64,000 bases of DNA from the NCBI RefSeq assembly GCF_047302285.1, contig NZ_CP154845.1:3410001-3474000 (forward strand), in the 5' to 3' direction. This DNA comes from Robertmurraya sp047302285 (lineage in GTDB: Bacteria; Bacillota; Bacilli; Bacillales; Cytobacillaceae). Positions 1 to 9,254 of the stretch are shown piece after piece. A program made the translations under genes and the position numbers. The number at the start of each line of letters is the position of its first letter. Position 1 is the first letter of the stretch. The notes under the pieces are model-generated. The model saw only the letters and a program-made list of their open reading frames with translations. It made no database searches and was not told where the DNA came from.

Positions 1-1
1 A

Positions 2-526
2 ATTCGTGCCTATATTGAGGGAACAATTGAGTTTATTAATGACCAATGGGTCTTTTTTGAAAATGAATCTGAGGAAGCTTCCTTGCTAGAAGAATATTTG
101 CATCAGGAACTCGAAGTGTTACGACATTCTCGCTGGAGAAAAGGAGTATTAATTGAAGATGGAAAAATGACCATGGCAGATGAGACTCTCCATCTAAAAA
201 GCAATGATACACTTCGTATCCGAAAAAACCTGATCTATTCATTAGAACGGTTATTAGAAGAGATCTCAGATGATGCCTTTTACCAATTCATCACCCATTT
301 AAATTCTCTTCACTTTTCAGTCTATGATTGTATTTACTGTTATAATCACCTAACTTTTTTAAAAGGAGAAGAGCGCAAGGAAGGTGTGAATTTTATTATT
401 TTTGACAATCAGGAGGACATTTGTAGTATCCAACACCACTTTTGCTATTACGAAAAGAAAAATGATCGCTTTGAATTTACCTTAAACAATGGGAAGAGAA
501 CGATTATCGAAAAATTATCTTCATAA
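2..526 (+). CDS. 3' part of an unidentified Bacillus protein (possibly DUF2777)
   Basis: This open frame enters from the left edge and ends at a TAA at 524-526, so the N-terminus is missing; about 174 residues are visible. The frame is open from base 2, well before the first start-like codon at 83, so the start lies outside the window. The protein is hydrophilic, has no membrane segment and is rich in aromatic residues (for example NDQWVFF near the start and a YDCIYCYNHL stretch mid-way). The general look resembles the Bacillus DUF2777 family, but this is recall of style rather than a match I can verify. It converges on the FIST/GGDEF/EAL gene and shares a terminator with it. No function is proposed. 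Confidence 0.6.
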   Translation: MRAYIEGTIEFINDQWVFFENESEEASLLEEYLHQELEVLRHSRWRKGVLIEDGKMTMADETLHLKSNDTLRIRKNLIYSLERLLEEISDDAFYQFITHLNSLHFSVYDCIYCYNHLTFLKGEERKEGVNFIIFDNQEDICSIQHHFCYYEKKNDRFEFTLNNGKRTIIEKLSS

Positions 527-556
527 GAAAAAAGCGTCCATAATCGGACGCTTTTC
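527..556. terminator. bidirectional intrinsic terminator
   Basis: A GCGTCC/GGACGC stem with an ATAAT-type loop is flanked by an A-run on the left and T-run on the right, so it can serve both convergent genes that end within a few bases of it. Confidence 0.85.
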
Positions 557-3457
557 TTATGAAGATAATAACGCTTTTTCAAAATCATCAGTTGTCAGTG
601 GTCGATGAAGATAGAAGCCTTGGGCATAATGACATTTTAAGTCTTTAAGGAGATTAATTTGCTCCTCCGTTTCCACGCCTTCAGCAACGACCTTCACGGC
701 TAACCCATGTCCCATCGTAATGATCGCTTTGACGATGGCGATATCTGTTGTCTCAAGACTTAAATTATTAATAAAAGAACGGTCAATTTTCAACGTGTTG
801 ATTGGAAGATCTTTTAAATAACTTAAAGAGGAATAGCCTGTCCCAAAATCATCAATCGAGACACGAACACCTAGCTCCTGCAGGGATTTCATCACTTCTA
901 TACTATGATCAATATTGCGAAGCATCGTACTTTCCGTTAATTCAAGCGTTAAATACTTCGGTTCTAACCTGGCATCCGCTAACGCCCTTTTCACTTCTTT
1001 AACAAATTTTGTTTGTTGAAATTGGTTTGCCGATACATTGACGGAAACGGTTAACCCTTCTAACCCCAAATCCTGCCATTGTTTATTTTGCTTACATGCT
1101 GTTTTTAAAACCCAGCTTCCGATTTCTTCAATCAAACCGGTTTCTTCCGCTAATGGGATAAAATCGCCTGGAGGTACCAGCCCGAGCGCGGGATGGTTCC
1201 AACGAATAAGTGCCTCACTCCCATATAACTTACCTGTATTTAAATCAATTAACGGCTGATAACAAAGGAAAAATTCATCTTTTTGTAAGGCTTTTCGTAA
1301 ATAGCTTTCTAATTCTAGTCGTTTAAAAGCTTCTTCATTCATTTTCTTAGAATAAAGGGTAATTCGGTTTCCTCCAGGGTATTTGCCACGATTCATCGCA
1401 ATATCTGCGTTTTTCAGTAACGTAATTTCGTCTTTCCCGTCATTCGGATATAGACTAATTCCGATACTTGCCGTAATATAGAATTCCTTTTCAGAAAAAT
1501 GAATGGGCTCTGTCACCTTGCGAAGAATCGATTTAGCAGCTTTAATGATTTCTTCCATGTCGACATTTTTAGAAAGAAAAAGATTAAATTTATCGCCGCT
1601 AAATCTACCTAAATAAGCACCACTGGGGATCGCTTCTTGAATTCTATCGCTAATTTCTTTTAAAATTTCATCTCCCACATCATGTCCTAAGCTATCATTA
1701 ATCATTTTGAAGCGGTCAAGATCAATGGCTAAGACTGCGATTTGACGTCTTTTCTTTTTCGCTCTTTGCAATGTTTCACCGAGCTTTTCCGTAAATTTTA
1801 TCCGGTTCGGAAGCCCTGTATCCTGATCATAATAAGCGAGCTGGACAATTTTGTCCTCGATTTTCTTTTGCTCTGTAATATTGCGACCAATCCCATATAT
1901 TCCAACACATTCTCCATTAATCGTTATCGGGATATTTTTTAAATGAAAAAGATTTTTCTCTCCATCTTTCGAGTAAATTTCAATATTGTAATATTGTTCT
2001 TTCCCTTTTATCGCACGGAAAAAATGCATGCGAACTCGCGGAATATCTTCCCTATTAATATACTTTAATGCCGATTTTCCGAGAAGTTCTTCTTCCTTAT
2101 AACCAAACATCATTTCAAATGCTGGATTCACACTGGTGAAATTCCCTGACAAATCGGTAGAATAAACAATATCAGCATTATTATTAAACAGCGAACGATG
2201 ATATTCCTCAGAGATCCGAAGTTCACCATTTAATTGCTCGATATCTTCTTGAGAGGCTTTCATTAAATGCGTTAAAGTAGCAACCGTTTTTAATGGCTCA
2301 GAGATCGTGTAATGGATCGGCTGAGTATGTCTCTTTTTATAAACCTTATTTTCAGTTAGAGCCAAGTAAGTAAAGGATTGATTTGCTAATTTTGGTTTAC
2401 CATTTTCATAGGCAATTTCTCCATTTGCAAAAAAACCACTTGTTGGTGCATGTGAATGAAGAATTCGTAACTCTTCATCTGCAAATCCGTGTAAAACCCT
2501 TCTCCTCGCAAAACAATTATACGTAAAAATAGCTTCTGCATTTTGTTTCCGTAGTCCTTTCAATTCTCGAACTGAATCTTCCACGGTCGCACGTAAATCA
2601 GTATAAGCAAAGACAATCGAGTCACCTTGTAAAAGAGAATGATTCATTTCAATCGCACCATTATCAAGGATTTTCGAAATCCTTATAGGCTTTTTATCCC
2701 CTTTAGTATTTAACATAAAGATAAATTCTTCTTTTAACGTATCAATTTCTTTAATAAAGTCATTTCCTAAGTAATGTTTTAAAATTTGCAGCGGCTTTTT
2801 CTTATCAATAGCAAAGATGGTATTTCCGCTTGCCTTAGTAATCGTAAAGGATTTTCCAATTTCTTGTAGCTTATAATTCACAAAGGTGTCAATATGCAAA
2901 TCTGCGTTGTTCAATGAAATCGCTACAATCCCTTGGTCGCTTTGATTTTCTCCATAAAAAACATAGCCTTCACGACAAGCGGAATCCCCATCTGCAACAC
3001 CACCAGCAATGGCAATCTCAGAGCTTCCACCCTGAAGGCCACTTAAAAGCTCTGGTAAATACATAGCATGATTGGTCGAGAATAAAATGACTGCTTTCGT
3101 ATCAAAGCTGACAAGCCTGTCAGAAATCATTCTCCCCAACTTTTCAGCGTTGGCATAATCTTTAAATAAAAATAGGGAGGAATGAAGCTCCGTCTTTTCG
3201 AAAACAGTAAAACTGATAGTAATTTTTTCTTGAATCGTTTCACCATTCACAATGGCAGCCGACGCCGAACACCCTAAAATATGAGCTAACGGAAGTTCCT
3301 CATGCAAGTACTTTTGAATAAATCCAACTTCTTCTCTGTCCTTTAAATTTGCAAAGACCTGTATAAAAATGTTGGGATATTCATATATACCATTGTTTTC
3401 AATAAAGCTTGTTAATTCAGTTGCATTTTTATACACATACGAAAAAGTTTTTATCAT
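557..3457 (-). CDS. FIST-PAS-GGDEF-EAL cyclic-di-GMP signalling protein
   Basis: A soluble sensor protein of 966 residues. An N-terminal FIST/FIST_C sensory region (about 1-400) is followed by a PAS domain (about 420-530), a GGDEF domain (about 540-705) and an EAL domain (about 715-966). FIST domains are thought to bind small ligands such as amino acids. The EAL domain keeps its hallmarks (EALIRW at 748, NVSANQF, ELTES, DDFGTGYSSL, KIDRSF, AEGVET) and should hydrolyse cyclic di-GMP. The GGDEF signature reads SGDKF (620-624), so cyclase activity is doubtful. It may instead bind GTP and tune the EAL domain. The ATG at 3457 is preceded by AGGTGG; the GTG three codons upstream has no better site. 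No transmembrane segment is seen. It appears to be transcribed alone. Confidence 0.9.
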   Translation of the reverse strand: MIKTFSYVYKNATELTSFIENNGIYEYPNIFIQVFANLKDREEVGFIQKYLHEELPLAHILGCSASAAIVNGETIQEKITISFTVFEKTELHSSLFLFKDYANAEKLGRMISDRLVSFDTKAVILFSTNHAMYLPELLSGLQGGSSEIAIAGGVADGDSACREGYVFYGENQSDQGIVAISLNNADLHIDTFVNYKLQEIGKSFTITKASGNTIFAIDKKKPLQILKHYLGNDFIKEIDTLKEEFIFMLNTKGDKKPIRISKILDNGAIEMNHSLLQGDSIVFAYTDLRATVEDSVRELKGLRKQNAEAIFTYNCFARRRVLHGFADEELRILHSHAPTSGFFANGEIAYENGKPKLANQSFTYLALTENKVYKKRHTQPIHYTISEPLKTVATLTHLMKASQEDIEQLNGELRISEEYHRSLFNNNADIVYSTDLSGNFTSVNPAFEMMFGYKEEELLGKSALKYINREDIPRVRMHFFRAIKGKEQYYNIEIYSKDGEKNLFHLKNIPITINGECVGIYGIGRNITEQKKIEDKIVQLAYYDQDTGLPNRIKFTEKLGETLQRAKKKRRQIAVLAIDLDRFKMINDSLGHDVGDEILKEISDRIQEAIPSGAYLGRFSGDKFNLFLSKNVDMEEIIKAAKSILRKVTEPIHFSEKEFYITASIGISLYPNDGKDEITLLKNADIAMNRGKYPGGNRITLYSKKMNEEAFKRLELESYLRKALQKDEFFLCYQPLIDLNTGKLYGSEALIRWNHPALGLVPPGDFIPLAEETGLIEEIGSWVLKTACKQNKQWQDLGLEGLTVSVNVSANQFQQTKFVKEVKRALADARLEPKYLTLELTESTMLRNIDHSIEVMKSLQELGVRVSIDDFGTGYSSLSYLKDLPINTLKIDRSFINNLSLETTDIAIVKAIITMGHGLAVKVVAEGVETEEQINLLKDLKCHYAQGFYLHRPLTTDDFEKALLSS

Positions 3458-3548
3458 AGAAACCACCTGGGACGTTTTCTATCTACCTATAAATAAATAG
3501 TCCCTTTTAAAATACCACATTTAAGAGGAAGGATAAATTAAAAATAAA

Positions 3549-3577
3549 GAAAAAGCTACCATTTTGGCAGCTTTTTT
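3549..3577 (-). terminator. terminator of yisL
   Basis: AAAAGCTGCC pairs with a GGTAGCTTTTT arm on the minus strand, just after the yisL stop; the T-run follows on the minus strand. Confidence 0.8.
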
Positions 3578-3614
3578 CAGAATTTGTCGATAATTCACTA
3601 TTTTTACCATTAAA

Positions 3615-3962
3615 TTACATTGGAAGGCTGTAGCCTAAATAAAGAACAATCGCCACAGAGACGATCAACAATAACCAAAAAACAGTCGTTTTCTTGCCTT
3701 TTTTCGTGCGTACTAGAACCATTTCCATAAAACCAAGAACGAGAATTCCAAATACAATTTTCAAAATCGTCTCGACTAAATAGGAAGAAATTAAATAATG
3801 AACAAACATTCCACCAGTAGCAAAGGTAATCAAATAAAACAGACGTAAAATCATATGGACAATTTTTTGTCCCTTTTCTTTCCCCGCTTTTTGAAGTCCA
3901 AACGCTACTAAAAATAGGACTAATGTTAAAGCCCAAGCCGTAATATGCATATGTATTGACAT
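3615..3962 (-). CDS. yisL: YisL family membrane protein (DUF1516)
   Basis: A small integral membrane protein of 115 residues with four hydrophobic segments (about 8-22, 38-58, 62-85, 93-113) and a conserved-looking MHITAWALTL start, as in YisL of B. subtilis. Its function is unknown in the family. The ATG at 3962 has a GAGGAGG site seven bases upstream. It is followed by its own terminator and lies next to yisK in the same direction, the same neighbourhood as in B. subtilis. A second frame over the same stretch (3610-3936) has no family likeness and is a shadow. Confidence 0.85.
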   Translation of the reverse strand: MSIHMHITAWALTLVLFLVAFGLQKAGKEKGQKIVHMILRLFYLITFATGGMFVHYLISSYLVETILKIVFGILVLGFMEMVLVRTKKGKKTTVFWLLLIVSVAIVLYLGYSLPM

Positions 3963-4042
3963 GTACTTGCCTCCTCAGGGTAACTTCCTGAATATCTTAA
4001 CATATTTACACGTGAAATAGTAAATGAGAAGTGTCCTAGTCA

Positions 4043-4903
4043 TTAACCTTCTTGTATTTGATTCACAAGTGTCCCGATCTTCTCGACAGTTACTTCCATT
4101 TTGTCTCCAGCTTTTAGAAATCGAGGTGGTTTAAAGCCTTTTCCAACCCCAGAAGGAGTTCCTGTCGCTATAATGTCCCCCGGTTCCAACGTTAATCCTT
4201 GAGAAAGGACAGAGATGATTTCTTCTACTGGAAAAATAAAATTCTCTGTATTGGATTGTTGTCTCATTTCATCGTTAATACGCGTTTCAATATTTAGTTG
4301 ATTGGGGTTGCCAATTGCTGATGAATGAACGATCCACGGACCCATTGGACAAGAAGTATCCAAGCTTTTGCCGATAAAATATTGCTTATGTTTTGCTTGT
4401 AGATCTCGAGCCGTCACATCATTAATAATCGTATAACCAAATACATAGCTTAACGCATCTTCTTTATTAATCTTTCTACCTTTTTTTCCGATCACAACCG
4501 CTAATTCACCCTCATAATCAAGTTGAGCGGTAATATCGTTATGATCTAACACCGTTTCATTCGGTCCAATCACAGTTGTAGGTGCTTTCGTAAAGACCAT
4601 GATATGTTCCGGAATATCGTCCTTACTGCCCATCTCAATTGCATGCTCCACATAATTTTTCCCTACACAAAAGATATTCTTCTTCGGTCTCGGAATCGGA
4701 GCTAAAAGTGTTACATCTTCTAAATTTATAAACTGCTCATCAGCAGATTCCTGAAAAATAGTCTTTGTTTGGTCAAAAAATCCTTCTGTTCCAATGCATT
4801 CTTCGAGCGTTACACCACGATTTAACGGAAGAACACGACTCTCTCCTTCATCCATAACCCCTACGAAAATCCCTTGTGAATCTTGTGCTGTAACGAATTT
4901 CAT
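4043..4903 (-). CDS. yisK: YisK-like fumarylacetoacetate hydrolase family protein
   Basis: A cytoplasmic metal-dependent hydrolase/decarboxylase of 286 residues. The FAH fold signature is clear: GKNYVEHA, a metal-binding DYEGELAVVIGK stretch, the GYTIINDVTARDLQ motif and the C-terminal GDIIATGTPSGVG loop. B. subtilis YisK, the closest named relative, is reported as an oxaloacetate decarboxylase that localises with the cell-elongation machinery. That activity is carried over by family only. The frame is open further upstream, but those codons run into the preceding gene; the ATG at 4903 has a GGAGATG site. It starts 17 bases after the DUF418 stop, so the two are probably co-transcribed. Confidence 0.85.
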   Translation of the reverse strand: MKFVTAQDSQGIFVGVMDEGESRVLPLNRGVTLEECIGTEGFFDQTKTIFQESADEQFINLEDVTLLAPIPRPKKNIFCVGKNYVEHAIEMGSKDDIPEHIMVFTKAPTTVIGPNETVLDHNDITAQLDYEGELAVVIGKKGRKINKEDALSYVFGYTIINDVTARDLQAKHKQYFIGKSLDTSCPMGPWIVHSSAIGNPNQLNIETRINDEMRQQSNTENFIFPVEEIISVLSQGLTLEPGDIIATGTPSGVGKGFKPPRFLKAGDKMEVTVEKIGTLVNQIQEG

Positions 4904-4920
4904 AACATCATCTCCAATTA

Positions 4921-6093
4921 TTATGGTTTCTTCCAAATCTGTTTTTTCTGATATGTGACGCTTCTCCATAGCCATTCCACTGGACCAAACTGATGTGTTT
5001 TCAGCCAATAAGAACTAACAATAACTTGCAAGGCAAAAATGAATAAGACGAGAAGTGTCCCTGTGAAAGCGGATATTTGATTGTATAGCCCTAGTCCGTA
5101 AGAATAGAATAGTAGCGTCGAGACGATAGATTGTAATAAGTAATTGCTCATTGACATTTTTCCTACAGGAGCTAAAAAAACAAGCAGTTTTCTTCCTTTT
5201 GTTGTATCTGCTAGTAACGCAATCCCTACTGCATAAGCAACCGCAAGCATTGGTCCCCCAAAAGAATCCTGGATGTATTCAAAGGCTAGTCCTCCTTGAA
5301 ACAGATATGGACTGAATTTGAGGAACGATCCAATCACGAGGAAAAAGAAAAAGTTTTTCACTAGTGGACTGCGTAATTCCTTTACCCTTTCCATCCATTT
5401 TAACTTAGCAGCACCTCCCCCAATTAAAAAGAAGGCAAAAATTGAAAACAGCATAAAAATTCCATTTTCCACGTTATTGACCATATACCAATCGTTCCAT
5501 CTTTGCGTAAAAATCTCTGCAAAACTGCCAGATTGATACACCGCAATGGATTGTTCTGCCATTGCTGTGTCATACATCGAAGAAATATCTATTTCTGGAA
5601 CAAGAAAAGCGGAAATGATAAACAGAAGGGATAAAAGGAAATTGGGGATGACCCACAATATTCCACCTGTAATAAGCATCCACTTACCTGAAACTCTTAA
5701 GAAAATAAGCAGGAAAAATCCAAAGATCGCATAATTGATCAAAATATCCCCATGCCAGATGAAAAAAGCATGGATCATTCCGATTAGAAGTAGCATCATT
5801 AACCGCCTTGTCACAAGCGGGAGAAATGCCACTCCTTTTTTCAACGTTCTCTCATATAATAGAACGAGGCCATAGCCAAATAGCAAAGAAAATAAAGGAT
5901 AAAAGCTTCCTTGTACAAAAATATCAATCAAGACATATGTCCCATTATCTAGTGGAGAATCCCACCAAGTAGCAGGGTTTAAATAAAGCATTGGGGAATG
6001 AAAGGATAGCATGTTAACAAGAAATATCCCTAAAATAGAAAATCCCCTCATCATATCTAAAGATATAATTCTATCTTTTTCTGAAGTATACAT
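4921..6093 (-). CDS. DUF418 (YeiB/YrkO-like) membrane protein
   Basis: A polytopic membrane protein of 390 residues with about ten hydrophobic segments. It starts with the RIISLDMMRGFSILGIFLVN motif typical of DUF418 proteins and ends with the GPVEWLWRSVTY box that marks the DUF418 C-terminal region. These proteins are suspected transporters or acyl-transfer-related membrane proteins, with no firm function. The ATG at 6093 is preceded by AAGGGAG. It sits immediately upstream of yisK with a 17-base gap. I see no terminator between them. Confidence 0.85.
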   Translation of the reverse strand: MYTSEKDRIISLDMMRGFSILGIFLVNMLSFHSPMLYLNPATWWDSPLDNGTYVLIDIFVQGSFYPLFSLLFGYGLVLLYERTLKKGVAFLPLVTRRLMMLLLIGMIHAFFIWHGDILINYAIFGFFLLIFLRVSGKWMLITGGILWVIPNFLLSLLFIISAFLVPEIDISSMYDTAMAEQSIAVYQSGSFAEIFTQRWNDWYMVNNVENGIFMLFSIFAFFLIGGGAAKLKWMERVKELRSPLVKNFFFFLVIGSFLKFSPYLFQGGLAFEYIQDSFGGPMLAVAYAVGIALLADTTKGRKLLVFLAPVGKMSMSNYLLQSIVSTLLFYSYGLGLYNQISAFTGTLLVLFIFALQVIVSSYWLKTHQFGPVEWLWRSVTYQKKQIWKKP

Positions 6094-6206
6094 AATGGCT
6101 CCCTTTTATCTTCGTCATGTACTTCAAATTATAAGTGGAAAGATATGGACATGCAATTTTTCATGCGCTTTACTATCTTAACGGAGCCCATTAAATGATC
6201 ATTCTA

Positions 6207-7802
6207 CTAATTTATAAATTTTCCTCCTTTTCCTGATGATTCCCAGAAATTATTTCGTAGAACAACTTTCTGGATTTTCCCTGATGCCGTTTTAGGAAGT
6301 TCTGTCACAAAACTGACCCCTGTAATCGCTTTAAAATGAGCTAATTTCTCTCTTGAAAATGCAATTAAATCTTCCTCTGATACATATTTCCCATCTCTAA
6401 GAACGACAAACGCATGTGGAGTCTCTCCCCATTTTTCATGAGGTACGGCAATGACAGCTGCTTCTAACACATCTGGATGATCGTACAGTACTCCTTCTAC
6501 TTCAATGGAGGAAATGTTTTCACCACCGCTAATAATGACATCTTTTTTTCGATCAACAATATCAATATGACCAAATTCATCAACGGTCGCCATATCACCT
6601 GTATGAAGCCACCCATTTTTAATCGTTTCCATTGTCGCCTCTTCATTTTTCCAGTACCCAAGCATGACCCCATTACTTCGTACAATCACTTCCCCAATAT
6701 CTTTGCTGTCATGTGCGACTTCTTTTCCTTGCTCTGAGACGACCTTCACTTCATTGCCAATCATCGATATTCCCGCCTTCGATTTGAACCGATATTGTTC
6801 CTGTAGTGGCTGGTCCTTTAAGTGGGAACGAATCATAGATATTAAGCTAAGTGGAGATGACTCTGTCATTCCATATACTTGAATGAATTCCCAGCCAAGT
6901 TCTTTTTCCACTCTTGTAACAAAGGCTGGCGGTGGAGCTGAACCAGCAATGACGACCCTAACCGACTGTTCCATTTTAGGAGTATGTTTTTCATAGTATT
7001 GAAGCAGTGAGTTCAATACTGTAGGAGCCATGTGCATAACCGTTACCATATGTTTTTCTAATGCGGCAAAAATCGATTCTGGTGTCGTTTTTCGAGAGCA
7101 AACTTGGGTCGCCCCATTTGCCGTATAATAAAAAGGGGAGCCCCATCCATTTACATGAAACATTGGCAACACATGTAGTAGGACGTCCTCATCTGTCACT
7201 TTTAAATGATGCATTGAGCTAAGGGCATGCAAATAATTATTACGATGGGTGAGCATAACCCCTTTCGGATTTCCAGTTGTGCCACTTGTATAGAGGAGAC
7301 TGCACACATCATTCTCCTCGATTTCAACACGGGTAAAACTGTCTGAATTTTGCTCAGAAAGCCAATCATCATAGCCTAGCTCATCTGTTATTTCATCCTT
7401 ATAATGAACGATAATCTTCTCAACGGTTTGCAATTTGTCCTTAATCGGCACGATGAGATGATATAGATCCTGGTCAACAAAAAGTATCTTCGACTCACTG
7501 TGATTCAAAATAAAAAGATAATCATCTGGTTTTAAACGTATATTTAACGGGACCATAATTCCGCCAAGCTGAAATACTCCGTAAAATCCTTCAAGCATTT
7601 CAACAGAATTGGGAGCTAAATAAGCAATCCGATCCCCTTTTTGAATTCCTAAGTTCTGAAGACCATGTGATAATCTCTGAACCCTTTCATTTAACTGTTG
7701 ATATGTAAAAACTTTTTCATCACAAATGATCGCCTGTTTATCTCCATACAACTGAACGGCACGATCTAAAAATTGAGGCAACACTAATGGCATATACATC
7801 AT
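6207..7802 (-). CDS. AMP-forming fatty-acyl-CoA synthetase
   Basis: A cytoplasmic enzyme of 531 residues that would activate a medium- or long-chain fatty acid to acyl-CoA through an acyl-adenylate. It has the full ANL set: P-loop LLYTSGTTGNPKGV (about 172), A5-like QVYGMTESSP, A7 GWLHTGDMA, A8 hinge VDRKKDVIISGGENIS and the C-terminal catalytic lysine in PKTASGKIQK. The LPMFHVNGW motif is like AlkK/LcfA-type ligases. The first of two tandem ATGs follows an AAAGGGG site. It is divergent from gerP across 160 bases. It is one of three ANL ligases in the window, and its substrate cannot be told from sequence. Confidence 0.88.
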   Translation of the reverse strand: MMYMPLVLPQFLDRAVQLYGDKQAIICDEKVFTYQQLNERVQRLSHGLQNLGIQKGDRIAYLAPNSVEMLEGFYGVFQLGGIMVPLNIRLKPDDYLFILNHSESKILFVDQDLYHLIVPIKDKLQTVEKIIVHYKDEITDELGYDDWLSEQNSDSFTRVEIEENDVCSLLYTSGTTGNPKGVMLTHRNNYLHALSSMHHLKVTDEDVLLHVLPMFHVNGWGSPFYYTANGATQVCSRKTTPESIFAALEKHMVTVMHMAPTVLNSLLQYYEKHTPKMEQSVRVVIAGSAPPPAFVTRVEKELGWEFIQVYGMTESSPLSLISMIRSHLKDQPLQEQYRFKSKAGISMIGNEVKVVSEQGKEVAHDSKDIGEVIVRSNGVMLGYWKNEEATMETIKNGWLHTGDMATVDEFGHIDIVDRKKDVIISGGENISSIEVEGVLYDHPDVLEAAVIAVPHEKWGETPHAFVVLRDGKYVSEEDLIAFSREKLAHFKAITGVSFVTELPKTASGKIQKVVLRNNFWESSGKGGKFIN

Positions 7803-7902
7803 TGAATCCCCTTTCTATTTTTCTAAATATTCTTAATTAATTTTATTTTAGCATGTTATGTTGTATGAGACGACGTCTATTTTTATATTGGGCTTTTTTC
7901 TC

Positions 7903-7929
7903 ACATTTGCCCAAATCATACATACGATA
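7903..7929 (+). promoter_or_regulatory. sigma-K-type promoter of gerP
   Basis: AC at 7903-7904, a 16-base spacer and CATACGATA at 7921-7929 fit the sigma-K pattern AC-N16-CATANNNTA. The gerPA start is 34 bases further on. The gerP operon of B. subtilis is transcribed in the mother cell by sigma-K, so location and sequence agree. Confidence 0.65.
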
Positions 7930-7962
7930 AGAAAGGAAACCTAAATACAAAGGATGTTGCAT

Positions 7963-8184
7963 ATGCCAGCTATTGTTGGGATCGCCCAAGTCAATGCTAT
8001 CGGAACGAGTTCTGTTTTTAACATTGGGGATGTCTACAAAATCATGCCAATTGCCTCTGTAAAAACTTTTGCAGGTGCAGGTTCATTTAATACGGGAGAT
8101 GTTTTAGAGGTTTATAACAATTATAGCTCGACCAATACGTTCGATCAGGATGTCGCTGATCAAAGTATTCTTTTCAATAATTAG
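7963..8184 (+). CDS. gerPA: spore germination protein GerPA
   Basis: A 73-residue protein of the GerPA/GerPF family, beginning MPAIVG and containing FNIGDVYKI and a C-terminal NTFDQDVADQ stretch. GerP proteins are made in the mother cell and act in the spore coat, where they are needed for germinants to pass to the inner-membrane receptors. The ATG at 7963 is chosen over an earlier in-frame ATG at 7954 because AAAGGATG lies right before it and because homologues start with MPAIVG. It is the first gene of a six-gene operon. It is clearly related to gerPF at the other end, a sign of an old duplication. Confidence 0.95.
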   Translation: MPAIVGIAQVNAIGTSSVFNIGDVYKIMPIASVKTFAGAGSFNTGDVLEVYNNYSSTNTFDQDVADQSILFNN

Positions 8185-8209
8185 GAGAACTCTATTAAGG
8201 TGTGATTCT

Positions 8210-8452
8210 ATGAATTTTTACATTCAACAATCGATTGTCATAAATAATTTTAGAGTAGGGAGTCTTGCTAATTCCTGTGTACTTCAAATTGGAAGTGCTG
8301 GGATTATTAAACCATCCAGTCATTTGTATAATACAGGTGGCTTTACAGAGCCTGCTCCAGAACCGCTTAAGCCGGAGGAAATTGAATCAGACTATCTACA
8401 TGTTCCTTCCGTACCCTTAGCACCTCCAGCAGGTGGCGGTGGAACAATATGA
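8210..8452 (+). CDS. gerPB: spore germination protein GerPB
   Basis: An 80-residue GerPB homologue that starts MNFYIQQSI and contains the family's VLQIGSAGII motif. It ends in a proline- and glycine-rich tail (APPAGGGG). Its role is in coat permeability to germinants. The ATG at 8210 follows AAGGTG. The TGA overlaps the gerPC start by four bases (ATGA), which indicates translational coupling. Confidence 0.94.
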   Translation: MNFYIQQSIVINNFRVGSLANSCVLQIGSAGIIKPSSHLYNTGGFTEPAPEPLKPEEIESDYLHVPSVPLAPPAGGGGTI

Positions 8453-9063
8453 ACCGCGAATTTTATTCGTATTTGGAGAAACTACATCGTTTTGTGGAGG
8501 CACAGGAAAAAAGAATTGTCGAGTTAGAAAAAAAGGTCAAGAGTTTATCAGATGAATTGAAGGATGTTCGCTCCAAACCTCCTATACATGTAGGAACAAT
8601 CGAATATAAATTTGATCAATTGAAGGTTGAAACGTTAGAAGGAACTTTAAATATTGGCTTAAATCCCTCTGACTTAGAAGGAATAGAGGATTTCGAAGTT
8701 CAGAATAAAAATGTTACGACTAATCCTTCTATGAAAAAGAAGTGGAAGCCACTAAGGGATCTAGATCAACGGATTGAAGAGTACTTGGATAAGGACTTAA
8801 ATTCTCTCATTAAGGAATACGAAGAACAGTTGCAAATAAAAGTCGATGATTCTTATATTGATTTTATTAGAAATGATCTTAAAAAGCAGCTGCCTGGTCG
8901 TATTGATCACTATCTTGCTCAAATTCCTGAAAAAGAACGTAGTGATGAAGCTTCACAAAAAATCACTGATGGTGTTGTCGAACAAATGAAAAAAGACATT
9001 GGGAACGCCGTTTTTGCTTTTTTGAGTAATCTCCCTAACTCTCCTACTCGAAAGGATGAATAA
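8449..9063 (+). CDS. gerPC: spore germination protein GerPC
   Basis: A 204-residue hydrophilic protein. An N-terminal coiled coil (about 5-45, with VELEKKVKSLSDELKDV) is followed by an IHVGTIEYKFDQLKVETL segment typical of GerPC and then a helical, charged C-terminal half. It is the largest GerP subunit and is needed for coat permeability. The start overlaps the gerPB stop by four bases and gerPD follows at once. The length matches GerPC of B. subtilis (about 205). Confidence 0.94.
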   Translation: MNREFYSYLEKLHRFVEAQEKRIVELEKKVKSLSDELKDVRSKPPIHVGTIEYKFDQLKVETLEGTLNIGLNPSDLEGIEDFEVQNKNVTTNPSMKKKWKPLRDLDQRIEEYLDKDLNSLIKEYEEQLQIKVDDSYIDFIRNDLKKQLPGRIDHYLAQIPEKERSDEASQKITDGVVEQMKKDIGNAVFAFLSNLPNSPTRKDE

Positions 9064-9067
9064 CTTC

Positions 9068-9247
9068 ATGAATTTACAAGTTCATAATGGAGAATTTAAA
9101 ATTGGTACTATGCAAGTGGAGGCCGTTTCAAGCTCCTCACTTGTTTTAATTGGAGATGCCGAAACCATTCAGCTTTCTTCTATTTTTGACACACCTGCAG
9201 AATCTCTCATTATCGGTCCATATGTACCATTGAATCCTCAAGGGTAA
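9068..9247 (+). CDS. gerPD: spore germination protein GerPD
   Basis: A 59-residue GerPD homologue starting MNLQVHN, with the family motif KIGTMQVEAVSSSSLVLIGD and a proline-rich end. The ATG at 9068 is preferred to an in-frame ATG at 9056: AAAGGATG ends nine bases before 9068, and GerPD proteins begin with the MNLxV pattern. It starts four bases after the gerPC stop. Confidence 0.92.
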   Translation: MNLQVHNGEFKIGTMQVEAVSSSSLVLIGDAETIQLSSIFDTPAESLIIGPYVPLNPQG

Positions 9248-9254
9248 TGACGAC

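Noticed and set aside
3610..3936. 108-codon frame overlapping yisL
   Set aside because: It lies in another frame of yisL, which has the family match and the ribosome-binding site.
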